64,000 nucleotides of DNA from Anabaena azotica FACHB-119 (GTDB taxonomy: Bacteria > Cyanobacteriota > Cyanobacteriia > Cyanobacteriales > Nostocaceae): positions 1 to 64,000 of the forward strand of contig NZ_JACJSG010000015.1 of assembly GCF_014697625.1 (NCBI RefSeq), given 5' to 3'. Under the pieces are notes generated by a model that ran no database searches, was not told the origin of the DNA, and worked only from the letters and a program-made list of their open reading frames with translations. The translations under genes were made by a program, and so were the position numbers. Positions 1 to 9,164 of this stretch are shown here, in pieces. The first letter of the stretch is position 1. Each line of letters opens with the position of its first letter.

Positions 1-112
1 AGTTATCAGTTATCAGTTATCAGTTATCAGTTATCAGTTATCAGTTATCAGTTATCAGTTATCAGTTATCAGTTATCAGTTATCAGTTATCAGTTATCAG
101 TTATCAGTTATC
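1..112. repeat. Heptamer tandem array (STRR), about 16 copies of AGTTATC
   Basis: A near-perfect head-to-tail run of the 7-mer AGTTATC fills the first 112 bases and may continue left of the window. It is the short tandemly repeated repetitive class typical of heterocystous cyanobacteria. Other arrays of related 7-mers occur at 1746-1774, 9100-9141, 13593-13671, 26219-26262, 27542-27647, 31988-32034, 35985-36013, 38161-38188, 44811-44901 and 48301-48345. Confidence 0.95.
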
Positions 113-168
113 ATTAGTTTCTTTCCCCTTTCCCCCTTCCCCTTTCCCCCTTCCCCTTTCCCCCTTCC
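113..168. repeat. Homopyrimidine tract with 14-bp period
   Basis: This is an almost pure C/T stretch built from alternating TTTCCCC and TTCCCCC blocks. It sits between the heptamer array and the stop codon of the minus-strand gene at 169. Read on the minus strand it is a polypurine tract directly after that stop codon. Mirror symmetry of this kind can form triplex DNA; that is inference. Confidence 0.7.
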
Positions 169-1563
169 CTATTTCCCATGATGTGCGCCACTGTACCATT
201 TCAGTAGGACTTTGGCTAATTTTTGGGGATTGTGTCGCACGAAGCCGGTTTCATCTTCGTACAAGACATTAGCTAAAACTATTCTTCTCCCTAGTTGGGC
301 TACAGCTTCTCTATCTAAAAATACAGGATGGGAATTTTGTTGAGCGTAGCGGATAAGTGATTGGGCTGAGGGGGATTTTTTGTGTACTAGTACAGCATCA
401 AATAACCTTCTACCGCCGCAAGCATTGTCAATGGCGCGAATGTGGTCAGCAACAGTGTAGTCTTGAGTTTCGCCTGGTTGGGTCATGACATTGCAGACAT
501 AAATGCGGGGGGCAACGGAAGCGGCGATCGCATCAGCAATTTCTGATACTAATAAGTTAGGAATCAAACTGGTATAAAGGCTACCAGGGCCAATAATAAT
601 ATAGTCAGCTTCTTTGATAGCTTTAATAGCAGCAGGTAAAGCCGGAGGGTTGGCAGGAAGGCAACCAATCTTGACAATTTTACCGCCAGCCTTGGGTATG
701 CTAGACTCACCCTCAATGATGCGACCATCGGCTAATTCTGCCCAGAGACGAACATCGCTAAGAGTAGCAGGTAAAACTTGCCCGCGCACAGCTAGAACTC
801 TGGAACTAGCCGCAACAGCCCGTTCTAAATCACCAGTGATATCGCTCATTGCTGTTAAGAACAAATTACCAAAGCTGTGACCAGTCAAACCATCCCCAGC
901 CCGGAAGCGATATTGAAATAACTCAGTTAATAGCTTTTCCTCATCCGCCAAGGCTGCTAAACAGTTGCGAATATCCCCTGGTGGAAGCACACCAAATTCC
1001 TGACGCAACCTCCCAGAAGAACCACCATCATCTGCTACAGTGACGATCGCCGTAATATTAGCGCTGTAGGTTTTTAATCCTCTCAACAAAGTAGATAGTC
1101 CAGTACCACCACCAACTACAACTATTTTCGGCCCCCGATACAGGCGACGATGGGCTAACAGTACATCAATCAGTTCTTCTTCCGCACCCGGTCTTAAAAC
1201 CTGAGTAATTGACCCGACAGTGCGAGTTTGACCCCAAAGCAGCAATAACAAGCCGCCCAAAATTACCAAAGGGCCGCTGATATAGTTGGGTAAAATGTTG
1301 GCTATGGCTCCTAAAAAACCTCTAATCAACTCCAACATCCAAAAAATGGGGGTCAGCTTCACCCAAATTGCTAACCCCAGAATCGACAGTAATACACCCC
1401 CAACACTAATTAGCAACCAACGTTTGATCGAAAGTCCAGGGGATAACCATTTGAACCACTGGTTCACCCGATGGGACGTGCGACTGTGCGATGGGCTACG
1501 CCCCGCCAAGGGCGATCGCTTTTGCAGTGCGTTGAGGGCTTGTCTGAGAAAACCGATTGACAT
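169..1563 (-). CDS. yvcK: YvcK/CofD-like (gluconeogenesis factor) membrane-anchored protein
   Basis: This belongs to the CofD/YvcK Rossmann-like family, whose bacterial members bind UDP-sugars and influence morphology and carbon flux. The family signatures are clear: [12 protein letters not shown], then [27 protein letters not shown], and later [15 protein letters not shown]. Unlike Bacillus YvcK it has about 120 extra N-terminal residues with two hydrophobic segments (roughly residues 50-70 and 95-112 from the ATG), so the catalytic-like domain is probably membrane tethered, as in other cyanobacterial homologues. The open frame extends to a TTG at 1587, but I chose the ATG at 1563. That gives 464 aa. 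It points toward the window start and has no evident operon partner. Confidence 0.88.
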   Translation of the reverse strand: MSIGFLRQALNALQKRSPLAGRSPSHSRTSHRVNQWFKWLSPGLSIKRWLLISVGGVLLSILGLAIWVKLTPIFWMLELIRGFLGAIANILPNYISGPLVILGGLLLLLWGQTRTVGSITQVLRPGAEEELIDVLLAHRRLYRGPKIVVVGGGTGLSTLLRGLKTYSANITAIVTVADDGGSSGRLRQEFGVLPPGDIRNCLAALADEEKLLTELFQYRFRAGDGLTGHSFGNLFLTAMSDITGDLERAVAASSRVLAVRGQVLPATLSDVRLWAELADGRIIEGESSIPKAGGKIVKIGCLPANPPALPAAIKAIKEADYIIIGPGSLYTSLIPNLLVSEIADAIAASVAPRIYVCNVMTQPGETQDYTVADHIRAIDNACGGRRLFDAVLVHKKSPSAQSLIRYAQQNSHPVFLDREAVAQLGRRIVLANVLYEDETGFVRHNPQKLAKVLLKWYSGAHHGK

Positions 1564-1745
1564 ACCTGATTCGGAGCCGTGGTACAAACAACAATTAACA
1601 GAAAATGTACACTAACTGGTTTTAACACCAAGTCAGAAATTATGGAAACTTTTAGTTTTACTTGGTCATTAGTCCATAGTCAGTAGGGGCGGGTTTATAG
1701 AGAAATTCATGGCGAAAACAAATATATCAGTTAAACCCGCCCGTA

Positions 1746-1774
1746 CAACAGTCAACAGTCAACAGTCAACAGTT
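1746..1774. repeat. Heptamer array (CAACAGT) touching the ruvC start
   Basis: Four copies of a CAACAGT-type 7-mer end one base before the ruvC ATG at 1776. The array therefore occupies the position where a ribosome binding site would be expected, and no clear Shine-Dalgarno is visible. Confidence 0.9.
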
Positions 1775-1775
1775 A

Positions 1776-2273
1776 ATGGAAAAACGCATTTTAGGATTAG
1801 ACCCTGGACTGGCTATTTTAGGATTTGGTGCAATTACTTGCAAGCAAAGCCCAACCCAAGTTCAAGATACGTTGGTGGATATCTTGGATTTTGGAGTGAT
1901 TAGAACTTCGGCAGATGTAGATGTAGGACAACGCTTGTGTATTTTGTTCGACGATTTGCACACCCTGATTGACCATGTACAACCTGATTTGGTTGCCGTG
2001 GAAAAACTTTTCTTCTATCGTATGTCAAGTACTATCCTCGTGGCACAAGCTAGAGGTGTAATTATGTTAGCCTTGGCACAGCACCATTTACCTTATGTAG
2101 AGTTTACCCCAGCGCAAATTAAACAAACTCTAACGGGCTATGGTAACGCCGATAAGTCTGAAGTGCAAGAGGCGGTAGCGCGAGAGTTGGATTTAGAGGA
2201 AATTCCTCAGCCTGATGATGCTTCTGATGCTTTGGCTGTGGCTTTAACAGCCTGTATGTTGACGGTTGATTGA
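1776..2273 (+). CDS. ruvC: Holliday junction resolvase RuvC
   Basis: RuvC cuts four-way recombination junctions symmetrically as a dimer, together with RuvAB. The 165-residue length is typical. The four acidic active-site residues are in place: D9 in LGLDPG, E76 in AVEKLFF, and D148 and D151 in DDASDALA, matching the D-E-D-D arrangement of E. coli RuvC. The start is the ATG directly after a heptamer array; a longer frame from 1709 is rejected because the family begins at the [11 protein letters not shown] strand. It stands alone, with about 200 bases to the next gene. Identification is firm. Confidence 0.96.
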   Translation: MEKRILGLDPGLAILGFGAITCKQSPTQVQDTLVDILDFGVIRTSADVDVGQRLCILFDDLHTLIDHVQPDLVAVEKLFFYRMSSTILVAQARGVIMLALAQHHLPYVEFTPAQIKQTLTGYGNADKSEVQEAVARELDLEEIPQPDDASDALAVALTACMLTVD

Positions 2274-2299
2274 AGAATGACAAGTAGAGGTGGATGATT

Positions 2300-2350
2300 T
2301 GTGCGATCGCTTGAACCGTTCAACTTTGGTTGGGGCGATCGCTTTTTACG
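2300..2350 (+). terminator. Possible terminator built on two HIP1 palindromes
   Basis: Two GCGATCGC octamers about 30 bases apart flank a loop and are followed by TTTTT, just downstream of ruvC. The octamers can pair with each other, but each is also self-palindromic and frequent in this genome, so a terminator role is only plausible. Confidence 0.35.
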
Positions 2351-2469
2351 GGAAGGTAAATTTGTCATGTATGCTGGGATGTTGCTAGGCTGGCGATATC
2401 TAATTTTTGAGTATCTTGCAGTAGTATATTAATTCGCTAGTGCATCATTTTTATTTATAGCGATCGCTC

Positions 2470-4479
2470 ATGCCATTCTCTAACTTCACCAACCCTTACA
2501 AAAATCCTGCTGACGTACCAGAAAAATATCGCCAGTCCATGAATCTACAGAAATTATTTAAGTCTGATGGTTCTTACGTGCGTCCGGCAGAAGACCCTGT
2601 GACAATGTGGGCGATCGATATTCTACATACAGAGTATGGTGTTCCACTAGAGGCGATGGCGCTAGAAGTAAATGCAGATTTTACTGAGGGAACTTATCAG
2701 GGTGGGCGACGATATTTAGGACGGGTAGACGTTGTAATTTTCGATGATCGTTATGCCGATTCAATAGGTAATCTGGATGTAGCCTTCATTGCGCTGGAGG
2801 CTATGGAACCAAGTAAAAAAGTTGGTGGGACTGAAGCCGAAGGTTGGGTAGAGCATCTTCATCGAATAAATTCTTATACCTCTGCTTCGCCGTCTGTACG
2901 TTATGCAATTTTAACCAGTGGTAAGCACACAGAAATCTATCGCCGTGACCTCGACTACCCAAGAAAACTAGAACCAATTGGCGATTTACCTAAGTATGAA
3001 AGTGTGCGTAAAGCAGCACAGCATAGTAATTATACAGTTATCCTTAATCCTAGTCAGCCTGATGGGATTCAAACAGGACTAACACCATTAACCCGTGAAA
3101 AATTTCGTGAAGTTTTGGGTGACACACGCTCTGGATGCCACTCGATTTTGAGAGATAATGAGGGTTTGCAACCACAAGAAGCAGTAGATGCAATGGTTAA
3201 ATTCTTGTTTGCTAAGTGGTACGACGAACAAGCAACTATTGACATAGTAAAGAAAACAGGCGAACAACGAGCCTATGTATTTAGTACCACTAAGGAAACT
3301 GACCCAGAACGCTTATTTGTTCAAGTAAGAGAAACTTTTGAAAAAGCCAAGCAGTGGGAAAGAGAAACATTAGCTAAAAAATTTGGTGATGATTTGGGTG
3401 TACGTTTAGCTTTTAGTGAGGCTGATATGCTGCAATTCAAGCCATACACCACAATGCAAATAGTAGAACGGTTAGCGCCTTATAGTTTGCGAAAATCTTC
3501 AGCAGATGTCAAAGGTGGGGTATTTGAGGATTTTTTAAGCAAAACTTTCCGTGATGATTTAGGGCAGTATTTCACACCTACGCCAGTAATTAATTTAATG
3601 GTGGGTATTTTACAACCAACAGTAAATGATTATGTTGGTGATCCTGCTTGCGGTTCAGCGCGGATGCTGACCCATGTTTTGGATTATGTGCGTAAACAAG
3701 AGTATGCAAAAGCAATAGCCAATAATGGTGGTAGTGCTGAAGGAATTAATCCTGAAGAACCAACAGAAGAATTTATTAAATTTAGAGATAATCATTTATT
3801 TGGTGCTGAATATTCCCGCAATGTAATGCACATAGCGCGAGTTAATACTTTAATGAATGGCGCACAATATGCGGATTTAAAAGTCATGGATTCATTAGAA
3901 CGATTAGGCAGTATTACGGGAGGAATTACAGAGGGACTACCAGAATATCCTGGGTTTTATCTAGGGGGGTTAACTATGATTTTAACTAATCCCCCGTTTG
4001 GTTCTAAGGTGACTAATGAAGATGTTTTGAAGGATTTTGCAGAACGAGATGGAGTTAGTAAGAAAAATGGCAAGGTTGTGAAAAATATTTCCCAAGAAGT
4101 CGCTTTTCTTAATCGTTGTCTTGAATTTCTTGCACCAAAAGGTAAGTTAGCGATCATATTACCTGATGGAATATTGGCTAATAGTTCAATGCAAGATGTA
4201 CGCGATTGGATTTTACGCTGGACAAAGTTGAAAGCAGTAATCAGTTTGCCACAAGAAACATTTGCACCCTATGGTGCTGCTGTGAAAACTAGTCTAATTC
4301 TTTTAGAAAAACGAGATTTTGATCAAATAAACGCTGAATGTGATGATGATTATGAAATTTACATGGCACGAATTGATGATATTGGATATGACAAAGCTGG
4401 TCGAATTACTAGCTATCAAAATCAAAAATTAATATCTGTTGAAATTCAAGAAGTAATTAATGATTTAGCTAAGTATTAG
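2470..4479 (+). CDS. hsdM: Type I-like N6-adenine DNA methyltransferase with N-terminal nuclease-like domain
   Basis: This is a 669-aa modification subunit. The SAM-binding motif DPACGSARM is at 391-399 and the catalytic motif NPPF at 507-510, characteristic of gamma-class N6-adenine methylases; QYFTPTPV precedes motif I as in HsdM. The first ~180 residues are extra. They resemble the HsdR N-terminal PD-(D/E)xK fold, with GRVDVVIFDD (D87) and then ALEAMEPSKK (E110). The usual ExK is ExM here, so a nuclease role is doubtful. It heads an operon with the half-size specificity gene (8-bp gap) and a HEPN gene. No separate HsdR or helicase is present. It could be a type II/IIG-like system or a solitary methylase. 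Confidence 0.85.
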   Translation: MPFSNFTNPYKNPADVPEKYRQSMNLQKLFKSDGSYVRPAEDPVTMWAIDILHTEYGVPLEAMALEVNADFTEGTYQGGRRYLGRVDVVIFDDRYADSIGNLDVAFIALEAMEPSKKVGGTEAEGWVEHLHRINSYTSASPSVRYAILTSGKHTEIYRRDLDYPRKLEPIGDLPKYESVRKAAQHSNYTVILNPSQPDGIQTGLTPLTREKFREVLGDTRSGCHSILRDNEGLQPQEAVDAMVKFLFAKWYDEQATIDIVKKTGEQRAYVFSTTKETDPERLFVQVRETFEKAKQWERETLAKKFGDDLGVRLAFSEADMLQFKPYTTMQIVERLAPYSLRKSSADVKGGVFEDFLSKTFRDDLGQYFTPTPVINLMVGILQPTVNDYVGDPACGSARMLTHVLDYVRKQEYAKAIANNGGSAEGINPEEPTEEFIKFRDNHLFGAEYSRNVMHIARVNTLMNGAQYADLKVMDSLERLGSITGGITEGLPEYPGFYLGGLTMILTNPPFGSKVTNEDVLKDFAERDGVSKKNGKVVKNISQEVAFLNRCLEFLAPKGKLAIILPDGILANSSMQDVRDWILRWTKLKAVISLPQETFAPYGAAVKTSLILLEKRDFDQINAECDDDYEIYMARIDDIGYDKAGRITSYQNQKLISVEIQEVINDLAKY

Positions 4480-4487
4480 AACTAAAC

Positions 4488-5177
4488 ATGGAAAAAGCAG
4501 TTATAAATTTGAGTGATTTACGTAAACAAAAAAGATGGGATTTCTATATTTTTTCTTCAGCCTCTACAAAAATAGAGAAAGTCTTAAAAAAAATAAAATA
4601 TCCAATATTTCCTTTACAGGAGATCGTTAAAAGAACTGAGCGTGGTTTTTCTGGAACCCTTGAATATAGATCAGACGGAATACCAGTTTTATCATTAAAT
4701 TGTATAACTGCTGAAGGGGTTGCTATATCTAATGCTAATAAATTTATGTCTTTGGAAGAACATCATAAGCTATACAGGAGTGCTGTTAAGCGAAATGATG
4801 TTTTAGTAGGCTTATTTCTACGTCCTAATATGAATATTTCCGCCGTTTATGAGTTTGATGAACCTGCTAACATTACTTCATTTTTAGTAAAACTGGAATT
4901 AAAAGAAGTAGTCTATCCACAGTATTTATCTATGTTTCTTAATTCTTCATTCGGTAAAGACTTGATACAGCAAAAAGCTATAGGTAGTATTCAACCGTCT
5001 ATAACTATTTCTCATTTACGAGATTTACCTATTCCGTTACCTCCTTTGGATGAACAAAAGAGTTTAGTAGAAGCTATACGTCATAAACAAATTGAAGCTT
5101 TAGAACTCCAACGAAAAGCAACAAAGCTCATGGAAGAAGCTGGTGAAATAATAGAAAATTTTTTTAAAAGTAAATAA
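4488..5177 (+). CDS. hsdS: Half-size type I restriction specificity subunit (HsdS-like)
   Basis: This is a DNA-recognition subunit of 229 aa, about half the usual HsdS length, so it holds one target-recognition domain. The C-terminal signature is typical: QPSITISHLRDLPIPLPPL, then DEQKSLVEAI and a coiled coil with KATKLMEEAGEIIENF. Single-TRD subunits normally work as dimers and give palindromic targets; that is inference here. It starts 8 bases after the methylase stop. The region is clearly more AT-rich than the flanking chromosome, which suggests horizontal acquisition. Confidence 0.85.
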   Translation: MEKAVINLSDLRKQKRWDFYIFSSASTKIEKVLKKIKYPIFPLQEIVKRTERGFSGTLEYRSDGIPVLSLNCITAEGVAISNANKFMSLEEHHKLYRSAVKRNDVLVGLFLRPNMNISAVYEFDEPANITSFLVKLELKEVVYPQYLSMFLNSSFGKDLIQQKAIGSIQPSITISHLRDLPIPLPPLDEQKSLVEAIRHKQIEALELQRKATKLMEEAGEIIENFFKSK

Positions 5178-5185
5178 GATTATTT

Positions 5186-6016
5186 ATGCAGGCTAGATAT
5201 ATTACGGGTTATTCTAAGACTGAAAAGACTTTAATTAAAAATATAAAAAAATATTTTGATGCTCTAAATGCTACATATGATCAAAAATTTAGGGTTAATC
5301 CATCTAATAATTACCGTATAGCTGAAGCTTATTTAGCAATTGATTATGAATTGACTATCAATATTAAATGGGAGCCTTCACCCCAGCCAAAGCTATTAAA
5401 TTTCGATATTGAATCTAATCAAGATATTGATATAGATAAACTGAATGATTTAATTGCAGAAGTAGCAAAAAATTATTTTGGTAAATTAACCCTTGTTTAT
5501 AGTTCGTGTGGTCGTTCTCGGAATTTAGCAAGTTTTCCTTTATTTATAGATTTAGAAAATGTTATTAGAGAATTAATCATTAAAGTGATGATTTATCATT
5601 ATGGTACTGAGTGGTGGGATAACGCAGGTATTAATAATGACTTATTGAGAAAAGCAGATAGATATAAAAGAAATGAAACCAACAATCTATTACATAATTA
5701 TTTTGACTTACACCCTATTTTTTATTTAGATTTTACAGATTTGCAGCAGATTATCGAGGATGAAGATAGAAAGCACACAACCAATAAACCATTTCAAAAT
5801 ATTTTTGATAATTATGATCAGGTAGATATTATAGGTAAAATTGGTGAGGCTCGTGAATTACGCAATCGGGTAATGCACGGAAAGTATTTGACTAAAGAAA
5901 ACTTAAATAGCCTGCAAAGTTTTTGTGGTCAATTACACAGATTTCTTATACTACGAAACCATGTAGGAGATTTTCATGAACGAAAGTTACATGGTAATGA
6001 ATTTTTGAGTAATTAA
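5186..6016 (+). CDS. HEPN-domain protein, putative RNase, third gene of the methylase operon
   Basis: This 276-aa protein has a C-terminal half that looks like a HEPN domain of the Swt1-like type. A helix with LENVIRELIIKVM is followed by YGTEWW, and the last helix carries RNRVMHG (R226 to H231), the R-x4-H motif that forms the metal-independent RNase site in HEPN proteins. The N-terminal ~115 residues are unassigned. It lies 8 bp after the specificity gene with the same low GC, so it is cotranscribed and probably part of the same system. HEPN nucleases accompany defence systems (for example PrrC with a type I R-M). The cleavage target is unknown. A HEPN toxin without its usual MNT partner is another possibility. 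Confidence 0.7.
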   Translation: MQARYITGYSKTEKTLIKNIKKYFDALNATYDQKFRVNPSNNYRIAEAYLAIDYELTINIKWEPSPQPKLLNFDIESNQDIDIDKLNDLIAEVAKNYFGKLTLVYSSCGRSRNLASFPLFIDLENVIRELIIKVMIYHYGTEWWDNAGINNDLLRKADRYKRNETNNLLHNYFDLHPIFYLDFTDLQQIIEDEDRKHTTNKPFQNIFDNYDQVDIIGKIGEARELRNRVMHGKYLTKENLNSLQSFCGQLHRFLILRNHVGDFHERKLHGNEFLSN

Positions 6017-6059
6017 TTAGAAACAAAGATAGCTTTTATTTAGGTGAAAAAAGGTTTAG

Positions 6060-6558
6060 ATAAAATTCTTCCTTTCCCCGGATGGCAATATCTACCCCGA
6101 TAACCTAATCTGCACGGGCATCATCCCCGCAGAACTGAACGGTAGACCATGCCCTCATTCCCAAGCAGGGCGCTTTCCAGACATCAAACCCCTTAACCTA
6201 GAAGACTCTACATACAGCATTGACAAAGGCAAACCCGGCGACCTCTGCCCAATTTGTGCCAAACAACAACTTTCCCACCTGGGACATTGGCAAGGTAACA
6301 GAAATCACAAATTTCCTAAAGAACTTTTATCACTGCGGTTATTTAAGTGCCGGATGTGGCTGTTGCTGGTTGTTACCGGACTACAAGACCATGATGCAAC
6401 TCAACTTCTACCGCAATGGTGAAGCAGTGATGAGCGAGTGTAGAGAAGCGATCGCCCCATTTTTACACCCAGCAGCAATAGAAGTAAAGATGCAGATTAG
6501 GCGATCGCCAAATTATTTAAATCTTGTCAGAAGCCATTACTTTATATCCTCAATTTAG
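6060..6558 (+). pseudogene. Decayed coding remnant with zinc-ribbon-like cysteines
   Basis: An open frame from 6060 to the stop at 6420-6422 reads as protein with no start codon until late. It contains SPDGNIYPDNL, then CPHSQAGRFPDIKPL and GDLCPICAKQQLSHL, so two Cys pairs could bind metal. A second frame overlaps it (ATG 6220, stop at 6558) and carries a plausible continuation around YRNGEAVMSECREAI. The likeliest reading is one gene that lost its 5' end and acquired a frameshift. Base composition is higher in GC than the preceding HEPN gene. I do not recognise the family. Confidence 0.5.
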
Positions 6559-6607
6559 AGAGGTCTAATAATCAGAAATTTTGAATAACATTACTAATCA
6601 CCACAAA

Positions 6608-6997
6608 TTAAGCTAAGTATTGCGGACAATAACCTAATCCATCTATGAAATGTTTGCGGAAAATTTTAATTTCATCACTTTGAGGAATGCCATGACAAAC
6701 TATAGCAACTTGATAGCGGCGCATGACATTAGTAATTGTTGTTCCTTTTTCTAATTCCATCAGTACTGAATTGATTAACTTGGATGGAGAGTAAACTACT
6801 CCTAACTCATTCAAAACAGCTTTAACGTTTTTATCCTGTTGAGCATCAAGGGTAGATTTCATCTTGATGTTAACCACCCACCCATCAATTTGACTAATAA
6901 CTGTAACAATGTTACTCGGAATATAGGCACAGGTGGTTAAATATTCAACTAGGCGCAGAGTCAGGCTGGCATTGGCTAAATGGTAGAGATATTGCAT
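6608..6997 (-). CDS. Conserved-looking hypothetical protein, 129 aa
   Basis: I do not recognise this family. The protein begins MQYLYHLANASLTLRLVEYL and has no signal peptide or membrane segment. The middle alternates charged and hydrophobic residues, and the end (CHGIPQSDEIKIFRKHFIDG) looks like an ordered domain. The start ATG at 6997 is the first in frame. It is a single-gene unit transcribed toward the debris on its left and diverging from the signalling locus on its right. Third-position usage looks like real coding sequence. Confidence 0.6.
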   Translation of the reverse strand: MQYLYHLANASLTLRLVEYLTTCAYIPSNIVTVISQIDGWVVNIKMKSTLDAQQDKNVKAVLNELGVVYSPSKLINSVLMELEKGTTITNVMRRYQVAIVCHGIPQSDEIKIFRKHFIDGLGYCPQYLA

Positions 6998-7257
6998 ATT
7001 AATTTTCTTGATAGTGATTCAAATTGTCATTGAATTGGGCTGAGTTGAATCTGCTTGTGAAATAAAAAATACTGAACAAATATAAAGAACTTATGAAGAT
7101 AATATTCCTTATTTAAGAAATAATACTGTGGAAAGTGAAAATCCTTGATATTCAAGCACCCTAGAGAATGTAACAATCTATGTAGATTTGGTACAAGCGC
7201 CAGGGAAGGTCAAGATAATGCGAAATATTGTCCAGGGGTGATGAATGTTTTCACCAG

Positions 7258-9102
7258 ATGCCGCTTATGAAAATTTTGTTGGTAGAAGATGATTTATTAA
7301 TCAGTACGGCCCTGGCTGATTTGTTAAGAGCAAATCATTACAATATTGACTTAGCCAATGATGGCGAAATGGGATTAGGGCTGGCAATGTCGGCAGAATA
7401 TGATTTAATTTTGCTGGATTGGTTGCTGCCTAAGCTGGATGGGATTAGTTTATGTCGGCAATTGCGATCGCAAGGTTATCTTAAACCAATTCTGCTACTG
7501 ACTGCTAAGGATTGTAAGGCAAATCTCATCGAAGGTTTAGACGCGGGAGCAGATGATTATATCATCAAACCCTACGACTGGGAGGCATTGCTGGCAAAAA
7601 TTCGTTCTTTGTTACGCCGCAGTGGGGCGATCGCATCATCTATATTAAGTTGGGGAAATCTCACTTTAGACCAAATCTCTAGCAAAGTAACTTGTAACGA
7701 GCAAATAATTTCACTGACAGCGACAGAATACAAATTGCTGGAATTGTTCTTACAAAATCCCAATCGCATCTTTAGCCGCAAGTTAATTCTCGATAAGCTT
7801 TGGGGGTTTGATGATGCACCGATTGAAAATGCAGTGACTACTCACATTAAAGATTTACGCAAAAAACTCAAAGCTGGAGGTCTGACTCAAGAAATCCTCG
7901 AAACTGTTTATGGAATGGGCTATCGCTTAAATCCGGTTCCAGTCGATACTCATCATACCCCAACGCTACCACAACAGTACCTGGACAAAAAACCCCGCAC
8001 GAAAGATTTAACTGCTGTTAATCGAATATTAGACAAATTTCGCAATTCCTTTAGCCAACAGGTGACGGTGCTAGAACAAGCAAAAACTGCTCTGTTGGGT
8101 GGAAACTTATCAGCCGAGTTACAAGCGCAAGCATTGCATGAAGCTCACAAGTTAGCGGGTGCAATGGGGACATTTGGATATGCTGGAGGTTCTAAACTGG
8201 CGCGAGAGTTAGAACATTTACTATTAGCTAAAAGTAACTTCACTGAGGGGGAAATTACGCAATTTTCCCGACTGGTGACAGCATTGCAACAGGAGTTGAC
8301 AAAGCCACCTGCAACCCTGACTGCTCAACCTGCCCCTTTACAGCAGACTCATCGCATACTAGTAATTGATGATGATACTAATCTTACCGAGCAGTTATTG
8401 GCTAGGGCGGATGCTTGGGGAATGCGAATGAAAATTGCTTCAGATTTGGCGACAGCGCGATCGCGTTTAGCCTTAGCAACTCCTGATGCAATTTTACTCG
8501 ATTTGAGTTTCCCTGGTACTGAAGAAGATGGATTAACGCTGTTGCGGGAACTGGGAGAAAATCACCCAAATCTGCCAATTATTATTTTCACTGCCAGAGA
8601 TAGCCTAGCTGATAGGCTGGCGGTGTCACGCTTAGGTGCAAAACAATTTTTACATAAACCTTCGACAATTGAGCAAATTTTTGAGGCGATCGCTCGTGTC
8701 CTACCTCCAGCCAAACCATCAGAAGCTAAGGTATTAATTGTTGATGATGACTCTGTAATGCTAACTAAATTATCACAGTTACTTACTCCTTGGGGTCTAG
8801 AAGTCGTTACTTTATCCCAACCGCAACAATTTTGGGAAGTATTCAAAGCGACATCACCAAATTTAGTTTTGCTAGATTTAGAAATGCCATTAGTTAATGG
8901 TTTAGAGTTGTGTCAAGTTGTGCGCCAAGATGCCCATTGGGGAGATTTACCGATTTTGGTAGTAACAGCCCATACTGATGCTCAATCCCTACAACAAGCT
9001 TTTGCCGTCGGAGCCGATGATTTTATCAACAAGCCAGTGCTAGGCCCGGAACTGGTGACAAGGGTACTAAGCCGCATTGAAAGAAGGCGGTGGAAAGGTT
9101 AA
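7258..9102 (+). CDS. Multidomain response regulator REC-wHTH-Hpt-REC-REC
   Basis: This is a phosphorelay regulator of about 614 aa. Numbered from the ATG at 7258: receiver 1 (VEDD near residue 10, phospho-Asp D54 in LLDWL, KPYD), an OmpR/PhoB winged helix (residues 130-225), an Hpt domain with AHKLAG (H297), receiver 2 (D415 in LLDLSFP) and receiver 3 (D540 in LLDLEMP). Three receivers plus an Hpt and a DNA-binding domain in one chain allow several phosphoryl donors to meet at one promoter-binding protein. The frame is open from a TTG at 7228; ATG 7258 or 7267 is more likely. The next gene is a histidine kinase 62 bp away, its probable partner. Confidence 0.9.
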   Translation: MPLMKILLVEDDLLISTALADLLRANHYNIDLANDGEMGLGLAMSAEYDLILLDWLLPKLDGISLCRQLRSQGYLKPILLLTAKDCKANLIEGLDAGADDYIIKPYDWEALLAKIRSLLRRSGAIASSILSWGNLTLDQISSKVTCNEQIISLTATEYKLLELFLQNPNRIFSRKLILDKLWGFDDAPIENAVTTHIKDLRKKLKAGGLTQEILETVYGMGYRLNPVPVDTHHTPTLPQQYLDKKPRTKDLTAVNRILDKFRNSFSQQVTVLEQAKTALLGGNLSAELQAQALHEAHKLAGAMGTFGYAGGSKLARELEHLLLAKSNFTEGEITQFSRLVTALQQELTKPPATLTAQPAPLQQTHRILVIDDDTNLTEQLLARADAWGMRMKIASDLATARSRLALATPDAILLDLSFPGTEEDGLTLLRELGENHPNLPIIIFTARDSLADRLAVSRLGAKQFLHKPSTIEQIFEAIARVLPPAKPSEAKVLIVDDDSVMLTKLSQLLTPWGLEVVTLSQPQQFWEVFKATSPNLVLLDLEMPLVNGLELCQVVRQDAHWGDLPILVVTAHTDAQSLQQAFAVGADDFINKPVLGPELVTRVLSRIERRRWKG

Positions 9103-9141
9103 TAGTTAATAGTCATTAGTCATTAGTCATTAGTCAACAGG
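9100..9141. repeat. Heptamer array between regulator and kinase
   Basis: Degenerate GTTAATA/GTCATTA 7-mers begin at the regulator's stop codon and run toward the kinase ribosome binding site (CAGGGGAAG, 9153-9161). Confidence 0.85.
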
Positions 9142-9164
9142 TAATAGAAAGGTCAGGGGAAGTC

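Noticed and set aside
1..112. Possible CRISPR array
   Set aside because: The repeats are contiguous 7-mers with no spacers, the STRR type rather than CRISPR.
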